The notes under the pieces were generated by a model. The model had not been told where the DNA came from. It ran no database searches and saw nothing but the letters and a program-made list of their open reading frames with translations. Shown here piece by piece: positions 25,764-33,010 of a stretch of 41,876 nt of DNA; positions within the stretch are counted from its first letter, which is position 1; the number at the start of each line of letters is the position of its first letter. This DNA is from UBA1757 sp045627385. Its GTDB lineage: Bacteria; Bacteroidota; Bacteroidia; Bacteroidales; UBA1402. A program made the position numbers and the translations under genes. The stretch covers positions 1-41,876 of the forward strand of contig JAZQNO010000015.1 of assembly GCA_045627385.1 (NCBI GenBank), given 5' to 3'.

Positions 25764-28729
25764 TCGCCTGCTTTCAGCAAAACGCCTTTGCTCTTCTTGC
25801 CGTCGGTTTTCACTACCAGCGGAGAGTCGAAACGGTAATGGACCAGGAATTCGTCTTCATAGACGGGTTCCCGGTTTTTCAAATAGTCCATATCCAGGAA
25901 ATTCTGTTCGTCCTGAGCGAAAGGCACCGTATAGTAGTGAACGCCGAAAGAGGTCAGGTTCTGGAAGAAGTGGGTTCCCTGGCTCGGGTCGATCTGATAT
26001 TTGCTCAATCCGGTTTCGACAATCAGGCGTGCGGAGGCTATGTTGGGCCATTTGACGGGGATGCCCAGCCAAGGGTCGCTCGACCCCCAGCGGCCCGCTC
26101 CGATGAGCACGTAATTGCGGTTTTCATCCGTCAGTTTCCGATTGATGCGGTCGACAGCGTAGGCGGCCAGTTGGTTGTGGTTGGCGCTGAATTCTTCGGT
26201 CTTCATGCAGACCAGGTCGTACAAGTCGTTGACGGCACCTTGTCCGAGGGCGAAATCGGTGCGCAACAGCAGATTCTCTTTCGGGATGGCATTCAGGTCC
26301 TCGTTGAGCATCGCCTTGCAGTCGACAATCGGGCGAATTTGCAGCAGATAGAAGGCGTGTTTCTTCTCCACATCGTCGCTGTTCAGATTGACTGCAAATT
26401 CGATTTCAACCGGGCGGCCCATTTCCTGCTGGCCCAGACTGAGCACATCCGAAAGGATGCTTGCCAATGGGAAGGCATTGTTTTGCAGAATATGGGCGAA
26501 AGAGATGATTTTGCGCCCGCCTTCCCAAAGGCCGTCCCGGATGACCTGATTGTATGGGTCGAAAGTGGAGGCGATGTAATCGAGCGTGCCGTCTTTCTCG
26601 GCGTCGCGCACGGGAATGCGCAGCAGGTTCCATCCGTCGTCCACCGACACTTTGTATTGTTTGTTCTGCAAATCGAGTGCGAGGAAAGAGGTTTGGGTTT
26701 CACGCAGGGCGTACTCCATCTGGCTCATCTGCAGGATATGGTTGGGATGTTTGGGTGAGAAACGCAGCGTCATGCCGCCGTCGACAATGTATTTTCCGAG
26801 TCCCAACGCGACATTGGCAATGCCGTCTTCGGACTCTTCCTTGCCGATGGGGTAGAAATTGAGCGAACGGGCCACACCCGAGAAGGTGGGGTAGAAGCGG
26901 TTTTCGTGTGCCGTACCGCAGACTTCCTCGATGACCACCGCCATCTTCTCCTGGTCGATGACGTTGGAAGTGGCTGTCATGTAGGCCTTGCTTTGGGCGA
27001 AGAAAACAGACGCATAGACTCCTTTGATGGCGTTTCGGATGAGTTTGATCATCAGTTCCGGATTGTCGTCATAGGGTATCATGTAGGTCGAATAGATGCC
27101 TGCGAACGGCTGGTAGTGCGCATCTTCCAGCAGACTTGACGAACGGACGGCCAGCGGTTTGCGTACGACGTTGACGAAAGCGGAGAGGTCGGCAAACAGA
27201 CGCTCCGGCAGATGCGCCTTCATGAAGGCCTGAAGAATCTCCTCGTCGGGAATGTCCTGAAGGGCGATTTTGTACAGGTCGTTTTCCTCCATAAACTCAT
27301 CGAAGACATCCGTGCAGAGCACGAGCGTCTTGGGAATGAGAATCTGAGTGTCTTCGTATTCGTCCAGTTCGGGATGGCGCTTGATCATCATGTTCATGAA
27401 GGCCAGTCCGCGGGCTTTTCCTCCCAACGAGCCGTCTCCCAGTTTGGCGAAGTTCGAATATTTGTCGTAGCGTTCCTTGAGGAACTCGGCGATGACACCC
27501 TGGTTCTTGACTTTGCGATAGCTTACGATGGCATCGAAAAGCAGTTGGCGAACCGGAGTCGTGTCTTCGTAATCCTGTATGGGAATGGCTTTTATGAAAC
27601 GGCCTATGGGAAACATGGCACGTGAGAACAGCCATCGGGAGGCGTGATTTCGTTCGAAATGATAGCGCAGCGAGTCGTCCGGAATGTCGAAAATGGCATT
27701 CTGCAGTTCTTGCAGATCGTGGATGCGGGCCACTTCTTCTCCGGTTTTCGGATTGATGAATACGAAATCGCCGAAACCGAAATAGCGGGTCATCTTCTGG
27801 CGAAGATCCTGGGGGAAAGTCTTGGAGCCTTTCTTCAGGAAGCTCATTTCCAATCCTTCTGCGTGCGACTGGTTCTCCTGGTCAGACGAATCGATGATGA
27901 TGGGCAGAACCGGGTCGTACTGGCGAAGGTATTCCGACAGGCGGAAACCGGCCTGCGGATCTTTTTTCCCGTTGCGTACGAAACTGACGTCCGAAATGAC
28001 ACCCAAAAGGTTGTCTTTGTATTTCTTATGGATACTGACCGCTTCCTCGTAGCTTCTGGCCAGGAGGATTTTCGGTCGTCCTCTCATACGCAAGGTGCGC
28101 TGATGGGCATTCAGGGCCTCGGTGGCGAAATTGCGCGACTGTTCGAGCACGTATTTGTAGAGGTCGGGCAGAATGGACGAATAGAATCGGATGGAGTCTT
28201 CCACCAGCATGATCACCTGCACGCCGACCGATTTCACATCGTCCTCCACATTCATCTTGTCTTCCACCAGTTTGACGATGGCCAGCAGCAGATCGGTGTT
28301 GCCCAGCCAACTGAAGACGTAGTCCAAGGCCGATGTGTCGGCATCCTGAAGATAGAGCGAGACTTCCCGCGAAAACGGCGTCAGCAGGACGATCGGGATT
28401 CTCGGATAACTGGTCTTGATGCGCTTGACGATGTCGAAAACTTCCATACTCTTGTCGCCCGGCATATAGATGATGAGCTCGAAATTGCTTTCGCTGAGGC
28501 GTTCCATGGCCTCTTCTTCGTTGGTCACCTGAGTGAATCGGGGCGGATAGCGCAGGTTCAGCGAAGCGTATTCGTTGAAAATCTGTTCGTCGACACGACC
28601 GTCCTCTTCCATCATGAAAGAGTCGTATTTGCTGGCAATGAGCAGGATATTGTAGATGCGCCGCACCATCAGGTCGGCAAAGGAAGTATCTTTGAAATCG
28701 AGTTTCTGAGGAACTTTTTCTGTTTTCAT
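25754..28729 (-). CDS. Receiver-PEP/pyruvate-binding domain protein
   Basis: 991 residues. Residues 26-155 have a receiver-like fold with the phosphoacceptor lost (LIIYMPG). Residues 171-315 form a second receiver that keeps the acidic pair Glu177-Asp178, Asp247 (ISDVSF), Ser281/282 and Lys299/300. From about 430 to 805 is a PEP-synthase/PPDK N-terminal ATP-grasp domain ('GSLGGKARGLAFMN', 'PLAVRSSSLLEDAHYQPFAG', 'FYLLQIRPIVD'). The C-terminal 180 residues are unassigned. The swivelling phospho-histidine domain and PEP barrel of true PEP synthase are absent, so it should not make PEP alone; the phosphate acceptor is unknown. It diverges from a pyruvate-carboxylase-B-like gene. Probably present across Bacteroidetes as 'PEP/pyruvate-binding protein'. 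Confidence 0.88.
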   Translation of the reverse strand: MKTEKVPQKLDFKDTSFADLMVRRIYNILLIASKYDSFMMEEDGRVDEQIFNEYASLNLRYPPRFTQVTNEEEAMERLSESNFELIIYMPGDKSMEVFDIVKRIKTSYPRIPIVLLTPFSREVSLYLQDADTSALDYVFSWLGNTDLLLAIVKLVEDKMNVEDDVKSVGVQVIMLVEDSIRFYSSILPDLYKYVLEQSRNFATEALNAHQRTLRMRGRPKILLARSYEEAVSIHKKYKDNLLGVISDVSFVRNGKKDPQAGFRLSEYLRQYDPVLPIIIDSSDQENQSHAEGLEMSFLKKGSKTFPQDLRQKMTRYFGFGDFVFINPKTGEEVARIHDLQELQNAIFDIPDDSLRYHFERNHASRWLFSRAMFPIGRFIKAIPIQDYEDTTPVRQLLFDAIVSYRKVKNQGVIAEFLKERYDKYSNFAKLGDGSLGGKARGLAFMNMMIKRHPELDEYEDTQILIPKTLVLCTDVFDEFMEENDLYKIALQDIPDEEILQAFMKAHLPERLFADLSAFVNVVRKPLAVRSSSLLEDAHYQPFAGIYSTYMIPYDDNPELMIKLIRNAIKGVYASVFFAQSKAYMTATSNVIDQEKMAVVIEEVCGTAHENRFYPTFSGVARSLNFYPIGKEESEDGIANVALGLGKYIVDGGMTLRFSPKHPNHILQMSQMEYALRETQTSFLALDLQNKQYKVSVDDGWNLLRIPVRDAEKDGTLDYIASTFDPYNQVIRDGLWEGGRKIISFAHILQNNAFPLASILSDVLSLGQQEMGRPVEIEFAVNLNSDDVEKKHAFYLLQIRPIVDCKAMLNEDLNAIPKENLLLRTDFALGQGAVNDLYDLVCMKTEEFSANHNQLAAYAVDRINRKLTDENRNYVLIGAGRWGSSDPWLGIPVKWPNIASARLIVETGLSKYQIDPSQGTHFFQNLTSFGVHYYTVPFAQDEQNFLDMDYLKNREPVYEDEFLVHYRFDSPLVVKTDGKKSKGVLLKAGDQR

Positions 28730-28751
28730 TTTTCGCTGAAAATCTTAGGTG

Positions 28752-28759
28752 CAAAGTTA
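28752..28759 (-). promoter_or_regulatory. -7 promoter element for the 991-aa protein gene
   Basis: Minus-strand TAACTTTG, 22 bases ahead of the start at 28729. Confidence 0.6.
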
Positions 28760-28771
28760 CAAGTTCTTTTG

Positions 28772-28779
28772 TATCTTTG
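28772..28779 (+). promoter_or_regulatory. -7 promoter element for the carboxyltransferase gene
   Basis: TATCTTTG, 23 bases before the ATG at 28803; 12 bases from the opposed minus-strand box. Confidence 0.65.
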
Positions 28780-28802
28780 CAGAAAAGTTAACGGTTACCA
28801 AT

Positions 28803-30572
28803 ATGAAAAAAGAAATTCAGTTCAGTCTGTTATACCGTGATATGTGGCAGTCTTCCGGAAAATATGTTCCGAGAAAAGACCAGTTGGCCAAAATCGCTCC
28901 GGTAATCATCGATATGGGTTGTTTCGACCGCGTCGAAACGAATGGCGGCGCCATGGAACAGGTCAACCTCCTTTACGGGGAAAACCCCAATGCGGCCGTC
29001 CGCACTTTCACCAAGCCTTTCAACGAGGCTGGCATCAAGACACACATGTTGGACCGCGGTCTGAACGCCTTGCGTATGAACCCTGTGCCTGCCGACGTGC
29101 GTCAGCTCATGTACAAGGTCAAACACGCCCAGGGAGTCGACATCACCCGCATCTTCTGCGGTTTGAACGACCCGCGCAACATCATCCCGTCCATCAAGTG
29201 GGCCAAGGAGGCCGGCATGACCGCACAGGCCACCATGTGCATCACCTATTCCAAGGTGCATACGGCCGACTATTACATCAATCTGGCCGAACAGCTCATC
29301 GAGGGTGGCGCTCAGGAAATCTGTCTGAAAGACATGGCCGGTATAGGCCGTCCCGCCATGCTGGGTAAGATTGTCGCAGCCATCAAGTCGCAGCATCCCG
29401 ACATCGTCATTCAGTATCACGGCCACAACGGCCCCGGTTTCGCGGTGGCCAACATGCTTGAAGTGGCAAGGGCCGGCTGTGACGTGCTCGATGTGGCCAT
29501 GGAGCCGCTGTCTTGGGGCAAGGTCCATCCCGACGTCATCACCATCCAGTCTATGCTCAAGGACGCCGGTTTCCTGGTCAAGGACATCAATATGAAAGCC
29601 TATATGGAGGCCCGCAGTCTGACTCAGAGCTTCATGGACGATTTCCTCGGTTATTGGATCGATCCGAAGAATGCTCTCATGAGTTCTCTGCTGGTCGGTT
29701 GCGGTCTGCCCGGCGGTATGATGGGCTCGCTCATGGCCGATCTGAAAGGTATGCACGCTGCCATCAATGCCAATCTCAAGAAAAAAGGAGAACAGGAACT
29801 TTCGGAAGACGAGCTGCTCGTCGAACTCTTCGACGAAGTGCAGCGTATCTGGCCGATGCTGGGCACTCCTTGCCTGGTCACTCCTTTCAGCCAATATGTC
29901 AAGAATGCCGCTCTGATGAATCTCTATTCCAAGTCGATGGACGAGAAACCTTTCAGCCGTATGGATCCGGCCATGTGGGGCATGATTCTCGGCAAGTCGG
30001 GCAAACTGCCCGGCGAACTGGCTCCTGAAATCGTGGAACTTGCCAAGGAAAAGGGTATGGAATTCTATCAGGACGATCCTCAGGTGCTCTATCCCGACGC
30101 TTTGCCCCATTTCATCGAGGAAATGGCCAAGGAAGGCTGGGACCGCGGCCAGGACGACGAAGAACTTTTCGAATTCGCCATGCACGAAAAACAGTATCGC
30201 GAATACAAGTCGGGCCAGGCCAAAGCTCAATTCAACAAAGACCTTCTGGAACGGATGGAAAAGGCTCAGGCTCAAGGCGGCGAGTTCAAACATTTCACGG
30301 CCGCCGACAAGCGTGCCATTCTTCATCCCGATGCCGAACCGCTCGAAGCACCCTGCTCGGGCCAGCTCATTTGGGAACTCGATTTCAATGAAGATTCCGC
30401 CAATCCCGTTCACGGTCGCCGTTATGCCAAGGACGAATGGATCTGCGCCATTCAGAATGCCAACGGACTGACCAACTTGACTTCATTCACCGACGGCCGT
30501 ATCGTATCTGTCGAAAAGAATCAAGGCGACAAGGTCGTCAAGGGAGACGTTCTGGCTTGGATTGAGAAATAA
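28803..30572 (+). CDS. Pyruvate carboxylase B / oxaloacetate decarboxylase alpha-like carboxyltransferase
   Basis: 589 residues from the ATG at 28803, which follows the promoter box. An HMG-CoA-lyase-like barrel (about 5-300) carries Arg12-Asp13 (YRDMWQS in place of the usual RDxHQS), Lys176-Asp177 (CLKDMAG, the lysine that is carboxylated in the family) and metal ligands His206 and His208 (YHGHNGPG). A conserved carboxyltransferase domain follows, then a C-terminal biotinyl-like fold (about 515-589). In that fold the biotinylated lysine position, counted from Cys548 and Gly565, is Asn554 (QNANGL instead of EAMKM). Hence it cannot carry biotin and must use a separate carrier or do something else. 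Codon use suggests high expression. No biotin carboxylase gene is nearby. Confidence 0.88.
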   Translation: MKKEIQFSLLYRDMWQSSGKYVPRKDQLAKIAPVIIDMGCFDRVETNGGAMEQVNLLYGENPNAAVRTFTKPFNEAGIKTHMLDRGLNALRMNPVPADVRQLMYKVKHAQGVDITRIFCGLNDPRNIIPSIKWAKEAGMTAQATMCITYSKVHTADYYINLAEQLIEGGAQEICLKDMAGIGRPAMLGKIVAAIKSQHPDIVIQYHGHNGPGFAVANMLEVARAGCDVLDVAMEPLSWGKVHPDVITIQSMLKDAGFLVKDINMKAYMEARSLTQSFMDDFLGYWIDPKNALMSSLLVGCGLPGGMMGSLMADLKGMHAAINANLKKKGEQELSEDELLVELFDEVQRIWPMLGTPCLVTPFSQYVKNAALMNLYSKSMDEKPFSRMDPAMWGMILGKSGKLPGELAPEIVELAKEKGMEFYQDDPQVLYPDALPHFIEEMAKEGWDRGQDDEELFEFAMHEKQYREYKSGQAKAQFNKDLLERMEKAQAQGGEFKHFTAADKRAILHPDAEPLEAPCSGQLIWELDFNEDSANPVHGRRYAKDEWICAIQNANGLTNLTSFTDGRIVSVEKNQGDKVVKGDVLAWIEK

Positions 30573-30588
30573 CTGGAAAGATTGGTTC

Positions 30589-32481
30589 TCATAAATCTAC
30601 CGACAGGCCTGCCATCATGCTCAATCCGGGCATCGGCAGGCCTGCGATTGTCTGATAGGTCTGGTTGAGCAGGTTGTCGGCTTTCAGGAAGAAGGCCAAC
30701 ATCGGGCTGGTCCGATAGGAGGCTTTCAGATTGAGCAAGAAGAAACGGCTGGTTTCGGCATTGGCTCCCGTCGTCAGGTAGAGACCATCTACATATTGGA
30801 GGCTCGGGCAGATGGAACAGGCCTCCGACGGACGGTAGTCGGCTTTGAAAAACGCCTTCAATCGGGGTGAACCCACGATGGCCTTTTCCATATGCAAATA
30901 ACTGAAATTGCCGCTGAGCGCCAGCCTTTCATCGGATTGCCATCTGGCGGAGGCTTCGACTCCCTGATGGCAGAAACTGCCGACGTTGCGGTTCTGTGGC
31001 TTGTTGTTCTCCCTAACCACTTCCACCAGATTGTCGCCTTCAATACGGAACAGACTGAGTTCGGTCTGCAGACGACATTCGCACCAGGCCTGCAACCAGC
31101 TCAAATCGTAGCTCCAGCAGCGCTCGGGCAGCAGGTCCTCATTGGCCGACGCGTACATATACAGTTCCTTCAGATTCGGGGTTCGGAATCCCTTCGATAC
31201 GGAAGCTTTCAGTCGGGTATAGGCAGCTGCCTTCCATGTGATTCCCCCCTGGGGTATCCATTCGTTGCCATATGTCTGATGGTGCTGCCAGCGTATTCCG
31301 GCGCTCAATCCGACAGGACCTGCTTCCTGTCTGTCCAGCAGGTAGACGGCTTCTTCATTCAGACGTATGTGGTCGGCATACCGTTCTGTCTCAGGATTGC
31401 GGTAGGCGTTGCCTCCATAGGTCCGCATATCGGTTCCCACAGTCAGATGATTGGAGTCGTACAGACAGATCGTTTCGAATAGATTGACACCGCCGAGAAA
31501 GTCCGTCGAATGGAACAGATAAGGCTGCGGACTGCCGGACAATCCATAGCCGTCGTCGATGACATGCCGGCCCCAACTGCCGTACAGGCAGATTTGTCCG
31601 TCTACTCTTTCGTAGCTGTCGTTCAAGGCAACACTTCCGTCGGTACGCAGAATGTCGGCGTAACCCTCCACCAGCGGATCGCTTTCACTGCCTGGATTTT
31701 CGCTGTAAAATTTGACGGCCTTGGCCTGAAAATCGACATTCCAGTGCTTGTTGAGTTCCCAATTCATCTGTCCACCGATGTTCCCGCTTCGGAATGCGCT
31801 GTTCGGACGGTGGCCTTCCGAACTTTCATAGCCTGCCGACAGTCTCCCCTTGAAATCCTTGAGTTTGAAATGGTCCTGAGCCGTCAGTCTGAAGCTGCCA
31901 TAACTTCCACCCATTGCGTTGACATTCAAGTGGTTTTTCTTTCCGTCCGCCATCTCGGCCTCTTTTGTGATAATGTTGATGGCGCCACCCATCGCATTGC
32001 TCCCATAGAGCACGCTGGCCGGGCCCCGTGACACTTCGACGCGTTGGGTCTGACCGCTCAGATAACTGTCTGCGACCGAGTGGCCGTAGATGGCGGCGTA
32101 TTGGGGATGTCCGTCGACAAGCACCAGCACACGGCCGGCGCTTCCGCTCATGCCGCGCATATTGATGCTTCCCGAAGCCAGTGTCTGGCTCCCGTAGCCG
32201 CTGTACCCCATCGCGTGGCTGCCGGTGACGAACAGTCCGGGTATCTCTTCCGAAAGCGCCTGCGGCAGGTCGTCGGAATATTTCTGTGTCAGCGTCTTGT
32301 CATTGATGATGCTGATGGGAGCGGCTACCTGGCTTTGTCGGATGCCGCTCCTGTTTCCGGTGACGACTACTTCGTCGATGGAAACGGTGTCGGCCGCCCC
32401 GACAGGGTTGGCTGAGTTGGCCATGGCCAGCAGCGTGCAAGCCGTCAGACAGATGCTTGAGAAGATTCGAAATGGTGACAC
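30589..32481 (-). CDS. TonB-dependent receptor (BtuB/metal-chelate type)
   Basis: 630 residues. A signal peptide ending near 'VGAA' is followed by TonB box 'DEVVVTG', a plug (about 45-170) with 'INMRGMSGSAGRVLVLVDGHPQY' and 'VEVSRGPASVLYGSNAMGGAINIITK', and a barrel with the expected alternating strands ending in 'SVDL'. It has no N-terminal regulatory domain, as in siderophore, cobalamin and metal receptors. Its gene diverges from a NikR-family regulator and its promoter is covered by a 25-bp palindrome, so metal- or chelate-linked control is likely; the ligand is not identified. It converges on the carboxyltransferase gene with a 16-base gap. Confidence 0.92.
   Translation of the reverse strand: MSPFRIFSSICLTACTLLAMANSANPVGAADTVSIDEVVVTGNRSGIRQSQVAAPISIINDKTLTQKYSDDLPQALSEEIPGLFVTGSHAMGYSGYGSQTLASGSINMRGMSGSAGRVLVLVDGHPQYAAIYGHSVADSYLSGQTQRVEVSRGPASVLYGSNAMGGAINIITKEAEMADGKKNHLNVNAMGGSYGSFRLTAQDHFKLKDFKGRLSAGYESSEGHRPNSAFRSGNIGGQMNWELNKHWNVDFQAKAVKFYSENPGSESDPLVEGYADILRTDGSVALNDSYERVDGQICLYGSWGRHVIDDGYGLSGSPQPYLFHSTDFLGGVNLFETICLYDSNHLTVGTDMRTYGGNAYRNPETERYADHIRLNEEAVYLLDRQEAGPVGLSAGIRWQHHQTYGNEWIPQGGITWKAAAYTRLKASVSKGFRTPNLKELYMYASANEDLLPERCWSYDLSWLQAWCECRLQTELSLFRIEGDNLVEVVRENNKPQNRNVGSFCHQGVEASARWQSDERLALSGNFSYLHMEKAIVGSPRLKAFFKADYRPSEACSICPSLQYVDGLYLTTGANAETSRFFLLNLKASYRTSPMLAFFLKADNLLNQTYQTIAGLPMPGLSMMAGLSVDL
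30604..30644. repeat. Inverted repeat in 3' end of receptor gene
   Basis: CAGGCCTGCC (30604-30613) and GGCAGGCCTG (30635-30644) are perfectly complementary with a 21-base loop. It lies about 30 bases behind the carboxyltransferase stop and inside receptor codons. No T-run follows, so it is a possible weak stop or stabilising hairpin only. Confidence 0.4.
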
Positions 32482-32486
32482 GATTC

Positions 32487-32511
32487 CTTAAATTTGTGCC
32501 ACAAAGGTAAG
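32487..32511. promoter_or_regulatory. 25-bp palindrome over receptor promoter, candidate NikR-like operator
   Basis: Arms CTTAnnTTTGTG and CACAAAnnTAAG are symmetric around C32499. The TAAG/CTTA outer blocks are 21 bases centre to centre, about two helical turns, as expected for a NikR-type tetramer. The right arm overlaps the receptor -7 box (32502-32509), so binding would block transcription. Confidence 0.6.
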
Positions 32512-32532
32512 ATTATTTTCTTGTCTGTTCAA
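32502..32532 (-). promoter_or_regulatory. Promoter of the TonB receptor gene
   Basis: Minus-strand TTG at 32532-32530 and TACCTTTG at 32509-32502 with a 20-base spacer; the box ends 20 bases before the start codon at 32481. Confidence 0.75.
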
Positions 32533-32553
32533 TAAGGCGTGAGAAATAATTCA

Positions 32554-32561
32554 TATATTTG
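32554..32561 (+). promoter_or_regulatory. -7 promoter element for the NikR-family gene
   Basis: TATATTTG matches TAnnTTTG and ends 31 bases ahead of the ATG at 32593. No good -33 element. Confidence 0.55.
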
Positions 32562-32592
32562 CCTTCAGATAAACCAGAACGGCAGAAAGTAT

Positions 32593-32994
32593 ATGTCACT
32601 CAAAAGATTTGGCGTCTCGCTCGACGAGGAAGTCCTCGAATCTCTCGATCAGTATGTGCAGGAGAACGGCTTTTCCAACCGCTCTCAGGCAATCCGTTTT
32701 CTGGTTGAGAAGAATACGGCCGAGCGCAAATGGCAATGCAACCATGTCGTCGCCGGTACGGTGGTCCTCATGTACGAACGCAGCCGTCACGACATCGCTT
32801 CCAAGATCGAGGCCATCCAGCAGGAGTACAGCGATGTCATCCTGTCCTCCTCGCAGTATTATCTTCACGGCGATTTTTGTCTCCATACGGCGACCATCAC
32901 CGGCGAGGCTTTCCGTCTGACCGAACTTTCCGACCGTCTGAACGCCATCAAGGGCCTGCGCCACGGCAAACTGGTGATGGGCCGTGCAGACTGA
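32593..32994 (+). CDS. nikR: NikR-family regulator lacking canonical nickel ligands
   Basis: 133 residues, the same length as E. coli NikR. The N-terminal ribbon-helix-helix (about 3-45, 'KRFGVSLDEEVLESLDQY', 'NRSQAIRFLVEK') binds DNA; the C-terminal ACT-like domain (55-130) ends with the family 'LRHGKLVMG'. Aligned to E. coli NikR, the ligands His76, His87 and His89 are Gln77, Gln88 and Tyr90 here; only the cysteine (Cys96) is kept. Nearby His92 and His98 could form a different site. It may sense another metal or not sense nickel. The start at 32593 fits the family start and the upstream promoter. It diverges from a TonB receptor and is followed after 16 bases by a GH43 gene. Confidence 0.85.
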   Translation: MSLKRFGVSLDEEVLESLDQYVQENGFSNRSQAIRFLVEKNTAERKWQCNHVVAGTVVLMYERSRHDIASKIEAIQQEYSDVILSSSQYYLHGDFCLHTATITGEAFRLTELSDRLNAIKGLRHGKLVMGRAD

Positions 32995-33010
32995 CACATT
33001 CCAAAAGGAT

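Noticed and set aside
28830..30413. 527-codon minus-strand frame opposite the carboxyltransferase gene
   Set aside because: Antisense shadow; the sense product carries conserved catalytic motifs.
30589..32592. Cobalamin or other riboswitch ahead of the TonB receptor
   Set aside because: The gap to the NikR-like gene is only about 110 bases and is taken up by promoters and the palindrome; no room for a B12 aptamer on the receptor side.
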